From assembly GCA_937967765.1 (NCBI GenBank), contig CALCML010000047.1:1-13905 (forward strand): a stretch of 13,905 nt of DNA. The letters are read 5' to 3'. Both the position numbers and the translations under genes were made by a program. The notes under the pieces were generated by a model. It was not told the DNA's origin and did not search any database. It was given only the letters and a program-made list of their open reading frames with translations. Positions 7,715-13,905 of this stretch are shown here, piece by piece. Source of the stretch: an uncultured Carnobacterium sp. GTDB taxonomy: Bacteria > Bacillota > Bacilli > Lactobacillales > Aerococcaceae. The first letter of the stretch is position 1. Each line of letters starts with the position of its first letter.

Positions 7715-8131
7715 TCACCGCTTTCCAGTATATATGAATGAAACGCAATTTAGCGATGTTAGACTTGTGAATCCATTAGACTCATAAAAAGAAACTGTTT
7801 TCGTTGAATCATCTGTTGCTAGTTGAATTTGATATACATTCTTGTACTTTTCTAGAGTCATTTGTAGCAATTTTGTGCCAATTCCCTGATGTTGGTATTC
7901 AGGGTACACTAAAATATCTTGAATAAATAGAATAGACGCCCCGTCTCCAACTGCTCTCAATACACCAATGAGTTTTCCTTCTTCATTCAACGCTGCTAAT
8001 ATATGAAGGGAATTTTTATAAGCTGCTTCAAGCATTTCTGGTTTTTGTGTGTAATTGGTCCATCCTACTGCTTCATATAAAGGAAGTACTTCTTCTACAG
8101 TAATATTTTGGTTTTCAACATAACGGATCAT
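7715..8131 (-). CDS. GNAT-family N-acetyltransferase
   Basis: This 138-aa single-domain protein has the GNAT acetyl-CoA binding motif A as VYPEYQHQGIGTKLL (residues about 76-90) and the C-terminal motif FYESNGF (about 114-120). It begins MIRYVENQNITVEEVLPLYEAVGW, the pattern of small YjcF/YhhY-like acetyltransferases of unknown substrate. The enzyme should move an acetyl group from acetyl-CoA to a small-molecule or protein amine in the cytoplasm. The ATG at 8129-8131 has a strong AGAGGTGG site. It has its own promoter, which overlaps the rpsD terminator. No neighbouring gene tells the substrate. Confidence 0.87.
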   Translation of the reverse strand: MIRYVENQNITVEEVLPLYEAVGWTNYTQKPEMLEAAYKNSLHILAALNEEGKLIGVLRAVGDGASILFIQDILVYPEYQHQGIGTKLLQMTLEKYKNVYQIQLATDDSTKTVSFYESNGFTSLTSLNCVSFIYTGKR

Positions 8132-8179
8132 ATTCTTCCACCTCTTTATCCCCTAATCTTTTAATATGCTTTCACAAAA

Positions 8180-8208
8180 ATTATAAATAAAAAAACCGGA
8201 ATCCACAA
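8180..8208 (-). promoter_or_regulatory. GNAT gene promoter embedded in the rpsD terminator
   Basis: The minus strand has TTGTGG (8208-8203), a 17-bp spacer and a perfect TATAAT (8185-8180). The -35 hexamer spans the loop and 3' stem of the rpsD terminator, and the spacer is its T-tract. Confidence 0.6.
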
Positions 8209-8222
8209 TAGTGAATTCCAGT
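8184..8222 (-). terminator. Intrinsic terminator of rpsD
   Basis: On the minus strand a 12-bp stem (8222-8211 with 8206-8195, including two G-U pairs) with a 4-nt loop is followed by TTTTTTTATT. It begins 20 nt after the rpsD stop. Confidence 0.9.
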
Positions 8223-8242
8223 TCTGAAATTGTCTAATAAGA

Positions 8243-8854
8243 TTAGCCAAGTTTGTTATAGTATTCAACGACTAGTGATTCGTCAACTTCAGAAGTTAAC
8301 TCGTCACGTAATGGTAGACGGTTTAATGAACCTTCTAATTTTTCTTCGTCGAAAGTAACGAACTCTGGACGGCCATATAAAGCTTCTAAAGATTCTTTAA
8401 TGATTGTTAAGTTACGTGATTTTTCACGAACACCCACAACATCGCCAACTTGTACTTGGAATGAAGGGATATCTACGCGTTTACCGTTCACAGTGATGTG
8501 ACCGTGGTTAACTAATTGACGTGCTTGACGACGAGTAGTTGCTAAACCTAAACGGTATACTACGTTATCTAAACGTTGTTCAAGAAGAACCATGAAGTTT
8601 TCACCATGTTTACCTTCTTTAATTTTGCCAGCTTTTTTGAATAAAGTAGCAAATTGACGTTCGTTCATACCATACATATGACGTAGTTTTTGTTTTTCTT
8701 GTAATTGTTGACCATACTCAGATAATTTTTTACGGCTGTTTGGTCCGTGTTGACCTGGTGCGTATGGACGACGAGCGATTTCTTTTCCTGTTCCTGAAAG
8801 TGAAATGCCTAAACGACGAGATAACTTCCAGCTTGGTCCAGTGTAACGTGACAT
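8243..8854 (-). CDS. rpsD: 30S ribosomal protein S4
   Basis: S4 binds the 5' domain of 16S rRNA early in 30S assembly, lines the mRNA entry, and often represses its own synthesis. The protein has 203 aa from the ATG at 8852-8854 ([16 protein letters not shown]), which sits after a GGAGG site. An in-frame ATG at 8924-8926 is not the start, as its extension matches no S4 protein and lies inside the leader. The N-terminal domain lacks the four zinc cysteines, so this is the C-minus form. The S4 RNA-binding domain (about 93-155) has the [24 protein letters not shown] motif followed by [19 protein letters not shown] residues. The gene stands alone, away from the alpha operon, as in B. subtilis. 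A structured leader precedes it. Confidence 0.97.
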   Translation of the reverse strand: MSRYTGPSWKLSRRLGISLSGTGKEIARRPYAPGQHGPNSRKKLSEYGQQLQEKQKLRHMYGMNERQFATLFKKAGKIKEGKHGENFMVLLEQRLDNVVYRLGLATTRRQARQLVNHGHITVNGKRVDIPSFQVQVGDVVGVREKSRNLTIIKESLEALYGRPEFVTFDEEKLEGSLNRLPLRDELTSEVDESLVVEYYNKLG

Positions 8855-9020
8855 TGAACATTCCTCCAATAATTGTTTATTTTTTTGGAGTAAAATAATC
8901 GCGAAATCTTCGATTCGTGCAGTCACTACAAGGGTTCACCTTTGCAGCCGCGGTTACTACCTTACCCTAAAGGCTAGGACTGTTGACGAGCTTCTATATT
9001 TCTGCTGCATATTTTACACA
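8855..9020 (-). ncRNA. Structured rpsD mRNA leader, candidate S4-binding autoregulatory element with pseudoknot
   Basis: About 165 nt of untranslated leader separates the promoter from rpsD. Minus-strand TGCAGC (9009-9004) pairs with GCTGCA (8948-8943). AGGGT (8968-8964), which lies between these arms, pairs with ACCCT (8935-8931) beyond them, giving an H-type pseudoknot. CAGTC (8982-8978) and GACTG (8924-8920) can form a further stem, and GGT-AGTA-ACC a small hairpin. Firmicutes rpsD is known to be repressed by S4 through its leader, so this is the likely role. There is no internal terminator, and the Shine-Dalgarno can be hidden, which favours translational control. Confidence 0.65.
8864..8890 (-). 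promoter_or_regulatory. Shine-Dalgarno-sequestering hairpin before rpsD
   Basis: In the transcript CTCCAA (8890-8885) can pair with TTGGAG (8869-8864), which is part of the rpsD TTGGAGG ribosome binding site; the loop is 15 nt, AT-rich. Stabilising this stem would block translation. Confidence 0.5.
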
Positions 9021-9026
9021 AAAAGT

Positions 9027-9055
9027 ATTGTACCCTATTTCCTATGAAAATACAA
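9027..9055 (-). promoter_or_regulatory. rpsD promoter
   Basis: The minus strand has TTGTAT (9055-9050), a 17-bp spacer and TACAAT (9032-9027), immediately after the thioesterase stop codon. Transcription would start near 9020. No terminator separates it from the thioesterase gene, so some read-through from upstream is possible. Confidence 0.75.
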
Positions 9056-9060
9056 GGATT

Positions 9061-9804
9061 TTACTTAATTTCCCACTCAAGAGATAAGTGGCAACATTTT
9101 TGATCATCTGATTCCAGTTGGTGTAATGTTTGAACTCCGTTTTCAGTTTCACGAATTTCATAAAAACTCTTAACGGTAGCTTCAGGTAAAATTTCCTTAT
9201 CATATTTTACAAGAACTGTTTTTAATAAATGAGTCTTAATAAAGTCCATTCCTAGACTATCCATTACCCAATCAAAATACTTAGCGTTATTCACATGATG
9301 ATTATAATCGATATCGTTTAAACGAACACGATACGTTTGAACACTTGCATTCTCTAAATCGATTTTTGGAACTCTTGGATTACGACGAGTATCCTTTTTA
9401 TTCTCAATTGGATATTCACTAAGCACTTCTTCATCCAGTGAAATTAGTTTTCGCTCCTTGATATTAATCATTGAGAAAGTCGTTAATGCGTCTACTAGTA
9501 CTTCTTCATCTAGAGACAAAATCGTATAACGACGGAACGTAAAGAACTTGTTATATCCAACTGGTTCTGTCTCGATAATAATTTCTTCTTCTAATTTTGG
9601 AAGGCGGTTCACCGTTAATTGGTTTTGAATCACAATCCACGATAATCCTTTTTGATAGATCAAATCAGGATGCGCTAGACTACGTTCTTGTTTACGTGAA
9701 GCTAACATCATAATCCCAACGACATGGCTAAGAGATAACTCCCCTTTCCAGTTACATTCATACGCCTTCACAACATGATTCATACGACAAATTGATTCTA
9801 CCAT
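9061..9804 (-). CDS. Acyl-ACP thioesterase (bacterial FatA/FatB-like)
   Basis: This 247-aa cytoplasmic protein has the double hotdog fold of acyl-ACP thioesterases, which release free fatty acids from acyl carrier protein. The N-terminal hotdog (about 10-125) shapes the acyl pocket. The C-terminal hotdog carries the catalytic DxNxHVNN signature with D166, N168 and H170, and a glutamate, E204, at the spacing seen in plant FatB. The plant transit peptide is absent, as expected. The ATG at 9802-9804 has an AAAGGA site. It is 21 nt downstream of the unrecognised 196-aa gene and is probably cotranscribed with it. Such enzymes are common in Lactobacillales and Clostridia; the chain length it prefers cannot be read from the sequence. 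Confidence 0.92.
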   Translation of the reverse strand: MVESICRMNHVVKAYECNWKGELSLSHVVGIMMLASRKQERSLAHPDLIYQKGLSWIVIQNQLTVNRLPKLEEEIIIETEPVGYNKFFTFRRYTILSLDEEVLVDALTTFSMINIKERKLISLDEEVLSEYPIENKKDTRRNPRVPKIDLENASVQTYRVRLNDIDYNHHVNNAKYFDWVMDSLGMDFIKTHLLKTVLVKYDKEILPEATVKSFYEIRETENGVQTLHQLESDDQKCCHLSLEWEIK

Positions 9805-9825
9805 AGTACATCCTTTCGTAATTGA

Positions 9826-10416
9826 CTAGTTCCACACATCGACACTATCTGTATTCAATACTGAAACAATCTCATGTCCTTTGAATAAGATAATATAGTC
9901 TGTTGGTAAATGCATCACTTCATATAATTCTGGGTAATCCGGAAAGATTTCATACGCTTGATTTCCTTCTAGAGGCTGCGGATTAATCGTTTGATCGATT
10001 GGAGCAATATACCAAGTTTCATCATCAAAACGATGTGCATACCACTCGTCCACCTCAAATGTATGGTTAGCAATCACTAATGGTCCATCAAAGCGGAATG
10101 GAATGAGACGTCCTAATGTTTTCGTACGTTTTCCAGTTTGAATCGTTTTACGAATAATATCTAAGAAATAAGAGAAATCTTCAACCCATTCATCTAGTAG
10201 TTTATGTTCGTAATTTTGAACAACTACTTGGAAATCTTCTCCTTTAGGAATGACTTTCACTTGTCCATAATGGATTGGAATTAAAGTGTCGACCTCGTCC
10301 CAATTCTCCTCAAAATATTCTTCTACGAAAGTAAGCATATCTTCTGCTTCTTTTTGATACTCTTCATCAGCCACTAAGATTAGACGGTGACCATTCACTT
10401 CACGAATAAATTCCAT
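9826..10416 (-). CDS. Conserved-looking hypothetical protein, 196 aa
   Basis: I do not recognise the family. The ATG at 10414-10416 has a strong AAAGGAG site, and the codon use matches its neighbours, so the gene is real. The product is acidic and soluble, with no signal peptide, membrane helix or cysteine. It is rich in aromatic and acidic residues, with a WDEVDTLIPI stretch (about 39-48), a basic patch KRTKTLGRLIPFRF (about 96-109), and a C-terminal part with alternating hydrophobic residues that suggests beta structure (WYIAPID, YEIFPDY, YIILFKGHEIVSVLN). It heads a two-gene unit with the acyl-ACP thioesterase and is divergent from mvaA. A role near lipid metabolism is only a guess from position. 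Confidence 0.8.
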   Translation of the reverse strand: MEFIREVNGHRLILVADEEYQKEAEDMLTFVEEYFEENWDEVDTLIPIHYGQVKVIPKGEDFQVVVQNYEHKLLDEWVEDFSYFLDIIRKTIQTGKRTKTLGRLIPFRFDGPLVIANHTFEVDEWYAHRFDDETWYIAPIDQTINPQPLEGNQAYEIFPDYPELYEVMHLPTDYIILFKGHEIVSVLNTDSVDVWN

Positions 10417-10471
10417 AAAATCTCTCCTTTCACGTTTACTAGTTTACCTCATTTTCGAAAAATTTACCTGT

Positions 10472-10505
10472 ATCATACCCGAAAACACTAAAAATTTGTT
10501 ATACT
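10472..10505. promoter_or_regulatory. Divergent promoter region: mvaA extended -10 and possible minus-strand -10
   Basis: On the plus strand TGTTATACT (10497-10505) is a good extended -10 for mvaA, 27 nt before its ATG; no consensus -35 is seen. On the minus strand TATGAT (10477-10472) could serve the 196-aa gene. The two units share a 116-nt gap, so their promoters must lie close together or overlap. Confidence 0.55.
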
Positions 10506-10532
10506 GAATGAAAGCATGAAAGGAGCACATCG

Positions 10533-11813
10533 ATGCAAAATAACCCTTTTTACAAGTTTTATCAAAAGTCTCTTGAAGAAAGAAAAGAAACTTTATTAAA
10601 TCATCCAAACTTATCGAATGAAGCCAAAGCACTACTCGAAAAAGGTCTTGAACTTCCAGAGTCCATTGCTAACCAAATGGTCGAAAATCAAATTGCAATT
10701 TATGGTCTTCCTTATGGAATCGTTCCAGAATTAATCGTGAACGAGAAAAGCTATATTGTTCCAATGGTAACGGAAGAACCTTCTGTAATTGCCGCAGCAA
10801 GCTATGCCTCAAAACTAATCAACTTAGCTGGTGGAACTACAACGATTCAAGAAAAGCGTGAAATGATTGGAGAAATTGCAATTGTAAAATCTCCTCTAAC
10901 ACTCGAAGAAGTAAAAGCTAAACTAGAACAACAAAAAGAATCGCTCTTTACGATTGCTAATAATGCTCATCCTTCTATCGTGAAACGTGGCGGAGGAATT
11001 CGAGAAATATGGCTAGAAGAAAAATCTACTGACAAAGAAAGATTTTACATTTTCTACGTTTCTGTGGATACAAAGGAAGCGATGGGAGCAAATATGCTGA
11101 ACACCATCCTAGAAGCGCTCGTTTCACCAATTGAAGCATTGACTGGTGGCGAAAGTATTATGGCTATTCTCTCAAATCTTGCAACCAATTCCGTTGTAAC
11201 GGCTAAATGCGTTCTCTCACCAAGAATATTAGATACGAGAACAACTAAAGGTGAAGATGTAATAGATCGAATCGTTTTAGCAAGTGAATTTTCAAAAGCG
11301 GACCCTTACCGTGCAACAACGCATAATAAAGGTATTATGAATGGTATTGATTCTGTCGTTATCGCTACCGGAAATGACTGGCGCGCGATCGAAGCTGGCG
11401 CTCACGCTTATGCAAGTTTAAACGGCCAATATCAACCACTGACAAGCTGGACAAAGGATGAAGATGGAAACTTAGTGGGTACTATCACTCTTCCACTTCC
11501 TGTTGGAACGGTTGGAGGTTCTATTTCCATTCATCCAGGCGCACAATTTGCACACGAGTTACTCGGTCATCCAAGTGCTGTTGAATTAGCAGGAATTATT
11601 GCCTCAATTGGTCTAGCGCAAAACCTTGCTGCTGTACGAGCTCTTGTGACTGACGGCATTCAAAAAGGTCATATGCGACTCCAAGCCAAATCATTGGGAC
11701 TTGCTGTTGGCGCAACAGAAGAAGAACTTCCACTTCTGATGAACTTACTCGCTAAAGCCCCACATTTAAATCAAGAAACTGCAAAAGCTCTATTAGAAGA
11801 ATTAAGAAAATAA
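10533..11813 (+). CDS. mvaA: Hydroxymethylglutaryl-CoA reductase, class II
   Basis: This 426-aa enzyme belongs to the class II bacterial HMG-CoA reductases, often labelled degradative after the Pseudomonas mevalonii enzyme. In Lactobacillales it makes mevalonate from HMG-CoA for isoprenoid synthesis. The four catalytic residues are all present: E82 (EEPSVIAAASYASK), K266 (HNKGIMNGID), D282 (GNDWRA) and H380 (KGHMRL). A DTKEAMGANMLNT motif (179-191) marks the cofactor domain, and a flap domain ends the protein. The ATG follows AAAGGAG by 7 nt. It is the only plus-strand gene, with its own extended -10 promoter and a terminator shared with apt. Other mevalonate genes are not in the window. Whether it prefers NADH or NADPH cannot be told here. 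Confidence 0.96.
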   Translation: MQNNPFYKFYQKSLEERKETLLNHPNLSNEAKALLEKGLELPESIANQMVENQIAIYGLPYGIVPELIVNEKSYIVPMVTEEPSVIAAASYASKLINLAGGTTTIQEKREMIGEIAIVKSPLTLEEVKAKLEQQKESLFTIANNAHPSIVKRGGGIREIWLEEKSTDKERFYIFYVSVDTKEAMGANMLNTILEALVSPIEALTGGESIMAILSNLATNSVVTAKCVLSPRILDTRTTKGEDVIDRIVLASEFSKADPYRATTHNKGIMNGIDSVVIATGNDWRAIEAGAHAYASLNGQYQPLTSWTKDEDGNLVGTITLPLPVGTVGGSISIHPGAQFAHELLGHPSAVELAGIIASIGLAQNLAAVRALVTDGIQKGHMRLQAKSLGLAVGATEEELPLLMNLLAKAPHLNQETAKALLEELRK

Positions 11814-11817
11814 AAAT

Positions 11818-11860
11818 AGACTTCCCTAGCCCTATGCTAAGGAAGTCTTCTTTATTTAGA
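11818..11860. terminator. Bidirectional intrinsic terminator between mvaA and apt
   Basis: AGACTTCC (11818-11825) pairs with GGAAGTCT (11841-11848), extended by TAGC/GCTA around a short loop. T-rich sequence follows on both strands (TTCTTTATTT on plus, ATTTTTATTTTC on minus), so it can stop both converging genes. Confidence 0.88.
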
Positions 11861-12388
11861 TTATCTTTCGTCTTCAGTGTATTCCATTAAAGTGAAGATG
11901 TCATATTCGCTAATTTTTTCGCGACCTTTTAAGTCTGTTAACTCTACTAAGAACGCTAAACCAACTACTTCACCACCAAGTTTTTCAACTAATTTTGCAG
12001 CGGCAGCCATTGTTCCACCTGTTGCTAATAAATCGTCACAGATAAGAACTTTTTGGCCAGGTTTTACAGCATCTTTGTGTAAATGTAATTCTGCTGAACC
12101 ATATTCTAAATCATATTCAACAGCGACTGTTTCACGAGGTAATTTCCCTTTTTTACGAGCTGGTGCAAAACCAATTCCTAATTCGTACGCTACTGGACAT
12201 CCAACGATAAATCCACGTGCTTCTGGTCCAACAATCATTTCAGCACCAATTTTACGTGCATAGTCTACGATTTGTTGTGTTGCGTATTGGTATGCTTTTC
12301 CGTTTGCCATTAATGGTGAGATATCACGGAAAATAATACCCTCTTTAGGATAGTTTGGAACACTAGCAATATATTCTTTCAAGTTCAT
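11861..12388 (-). CDS. apt: Adenine phosphoribosyltransferase
   Basis: Apt salvages adenine by joining it to PRPP to make AMP. The 175-aa cytoplasmic protein has the normal length, starts with the family pattern ([21 protein letters not shown]), and carries the PRPP-binding motif [14 protein letters not shown] at about 114-127 plus the GPEARGF motif at about 54-60. The ATG at 12386-12388 follows AAGGAGG. It lies 15 nt after the recJ stop, whose end overlaps the apt ribosome binding site, so the two are cotranscribed. recJ-apt is a common Firmicutes pair. In Bacillus relA comes next, but here a terminator and the convergent mvaA follow instead. Confidence 0.97.
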   Translation of the reverse strand: MNLKEYIASVPNYPKEGIIFRDISPLMANGKAYQYATQQIVDYARKIGAEMIVGPEARGFIVGCPVAYELGIGFAPARKKGKLPRETVAVEYDLEYGSAELHLHKDAVKPGQKVLICDDLLATGGTMAAAAKLVEKLGGEVVGLAFLVELTDLKGREKISEYDIFTLMEYTEDER

Positions 12389-12403
12389 TGAGAACTCCTC
12401 CTT

Positions 12404-13905
12404 TTATTTACCTTGTTGTGAGTCCATCCAACTCTTTAGTTCTTGGAACTGGCTATAGTTGAATTTCTTTTCAAGCAACATTTGTTCATTTAACTTTTTC
12501 AATAAGGTTGACTCTTCTAAGTCATTTGTTTTTGGACTTTCGTTAATCATCAAATGTCCATCTACTATTTTAACAAATTCCAACTCAAAAAACACTTTTA
12601 ATATCACTCGGAATTGTTCGACTGGAATTTTTAGGAATCCAGCCACCGAAACTAATTTTTCATTATAAGGAATTTGTCCATGTGATTGGATATACTTATA
12701 CACACTACCAAATTTAGGTTTGTCTGGAATACCAGTTGTCACAACGGAATTCTTCGTATACGCGATCACATAAAGAGGTTGTGCCCATTCCATTTTAAAG
12801 AAAGCTTCCACCTCTTCCACTTTCTCTGGCAAATCGAATAACACAATTGCTTTAGCAGTTGGAATTTCGTTTGCAGTTACAAAAGATGAAAACTCCATCA
12901 CACTTGAAGTGCTTGGAATTCTTGTTTCTAGTTCCTTCAAGTACACTTCGTTTGTTGCTAGATAAAGTGCATTTTCAACAGCTAGATGATCTTTTGTAAT
13001 CTTAGAAGTACGCCAGTCGATAACGACTCTACCTTTAACAGCAATATCTTTTACTAATAATTGAGGAAGACGATTATTTTGCCATTCATTAATCTCTAAC
13101 GTACCAGCAATACTAATCTTGGTATCTGGTTGAAGAGATGCTGCCCATTCCCCTTTACTAAAGGCCATCGCTTGAAGTGTGTTTGAAGAATTGGACTCTT
13201 TCAAATTAAGTTTCAAGTGCTGTTTATCCGCACCAAGTAATTGTGTTGACGCCACTTGAATTCCTTCCAGAGAAACAACCGGTTCTGGATTATCCGTACC
13301 AAATGGTTTGAGACTGGCTAATGATTCAATCCAATCAACCGTAATGTCTTTTAATGGAAGAATTTCATCAATTGTCAAAGTAGCTTTCGCATCTAACGAG
13401 TCTTGATGGTCTTTTGCATATTGCTCAAGGCCTTCGATAATCGTTGGAAGCATAATCGTTTCAACTGTCAATCCAGCAGCCATATGATGACCACCGAATT
13501 TTAAAAGATGATCTTTAACACTTGTTAACGCATCATAGAGATTAAATTCTCCAAACGAACGACCACTACCCTTGGCTGTTAAGCCGTCTTCACTAATTCC
13601 TAACACAATGGTTGGTTTACCAGTCTGTTCGACAATTCGACTCGCTACAATTCCAAGAACGCCTTCATGCCAGCCTGGTTGAGCTAACACAAGGATAGGT
13701 TGATTCATCTGTTCTTGAATAAGCGGACTGGCTTCTTCAACAATTTGATTCACAATTGCTTGACGTCTTTCGTTTTCAGATTGCATAAAGTCAACAATAG
13801 TCGCTGCTTCTTCATCATCAAACGTTGTCATCAATTGAACCCCTGGAGTGGCATCTCCTAGTCGACCCAATGCATTTAGGCGTGGTCCAATCTGAAAGCC
13901 TATTG
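12404..13905 (-). CDS. recJ: Single-stranded-DNA-specific exonuclease RecJ, 5' part cut off by the window edge
   Basis: RecJ is a 5'-3' exonuclease on single-stranded DNA in recombination and mismatch repair. The frame is open to the right edge, and its first visible residues (IGFQIGPRLNALGR) are a conserved RecJ motif, so the TTG at about 13870 is internal and not the start. About 499 codons are seen; roughly the first third, with the DHH catalytic motifs, lies outside. Visible parts are the DHHA1 domain with the GSGRSFGEFNLYDAL motif and FGGHHMAAG (metal and phosphate binding), then an OB-fold domain, and a long C-terminal region typical of Firmicutes RecJ. It ends in a short hydrophilic tail. 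apt is cotranscribed downstream. Confidence 0.94.
   Translation of the reverse strand, partial: IGFQIGPRLNALGRLGDATPGVQLMTTFDDEEAATIVDFMQSENERRQAIVNQIVEEASPLIQEQMNQPILVLAQPGWHEGVLGIVASRIVEQTGKPTIVLGISEDGLTAKGSGRSFGEFNLYDALTSVKDHLLKFGGHHMAAGLTVETIMLPTIIEGLEQYAKDHQDSLDAKATLTIDEILPLKDITVDWIESLASLKPFGTDNPEPVVSLEGIQVASTQLLGADKQHLKLNLKESNSSNTLQAMAFSKGEWAASLQPDTKISIAGTLEINEWQNNRLPQLLVKDIAVKGRVVIDWRTSKITKDHLAVENALYLATNEVYLKELETRIPSTSSVMEFSSFVTANEIPTAKAIVLFDLPEKVEEVEAFFKMEWAQPLYVIAYTKNSVVTTGIPDKPKFGSVYKYIQSHGQIPYNEKLVSVAGFLKIPVEQFRVILKVFFELEFVKIVDGHLMINESPKTNDLEESTLLKKLNEQMLLEKKFNYSQFQELKSWMDSQQGK

Noticed and set aside
8855-8926. N-terminal extension of S4 to an upstream ATG at 8926
   Set aside because: The 24 extra residues do not resemble S4, overlap the leader stems, and the GGAGG site fits only the ATG at 8854.
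8940-8975. T-box riboswitch in the rpsD leader (a GGTAGTAACCGCG stretch resembles the T-box AGGGTGGTACCGCG)
   Set aside because: The match has an inserted base and a changed TGG bulge, there is no upstream stem I with specifier loop and no terminator/antiterminator pair, and rpsD is not a T-box target. An S4 leader explains it better.
10444-10632. Minus-strand open frame of 62 codons across the mvaA start
   Set aside because: It overlaps the mvaA promoter and coding start and lacks a ribosome binding site.
11877-12263. Plus-strand open frame of 128 codons opposite apt
   Set aside because: It is antisense to a complete, motif-rich apt gene and has no family resemblance or start signals.
12459-12668. 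Plus-strand open frame of 69 codons inside recJ
   Set aside because: It is antisense to the recJ C-terminal region, with no start signals.

Overview
The window looks like chromosomal housekeeping DNA from a low-GC Gram-positive bacterium of the order Lactobacillales. Four things point there: AT-rich sequence with strong AGGAGG-type ribosome binding sites, a zinc-free ribosomal protein S4, a bifunctional AdhE of fermentative metabolism, and a class II HMG-CoA reductase typical of cocci and lactobacilli that make isoprenoids by the mevalonate route. A Carnobacteriaceae or Aerococcaceae relative such as Granulicatella is my guess, at low confidence. I see no mobile element, phage gene, CRISPR array, tRNA or rRNA. 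All genes are on the minus strand except the HMG-CoA reductase gene.

Layout from left to right. Positions 1-560 hold the 5' part of an NrnA-type DHH phosphoesterase, with the HTH/DRTGG/CBS/hotdog regulator YtoI (563-1879) just upstream in the same operon. Next come a short DtxR/MntR-family metalloregulator (2010-2414) and the large adhE gene (2522-5155). The adhE upstream region carries a good promoter, a Rex-like operator, a possible second promoter and a tiny candidate leader ORF. A tgt-yajC-comN cluster follows (7229 down to 5420), then a HesB/YneR-like gene, a GNAT acetyltransferase gene and rpsD. rpsD has a leader of about 165 nt that can form a pseudoknot and hide the Shine-Dalgarno sequence. 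Upstream of rpsD are an acyl-ACP thioesterase gene and an unrecognised 196-aa gene. The divergent mvaA (10533-11813) converges on apt, which lies directly downstream of recJ; recJ runs off the right edge.

Several genes form familiar Firmicutes neighbourhoods: ytoI-nrnA, tgt-yajC-comN and recJ-apt. The transcription units are well separated by clear intrinsic terminators after dtxR, adhE, comN, hesB-like and rpsD, plus a bidirectional one between mvaA and apt. No multi-gene accessory system is visible. What deserves a second look is mostly regulatory: the rpsD leader, the adhE control region, a palindrome over the ytoI promoter, a promoter embedded in the rpsD terminator, and a metalloregulator that lacks the C-terminal domain of its closest-looking relatives.
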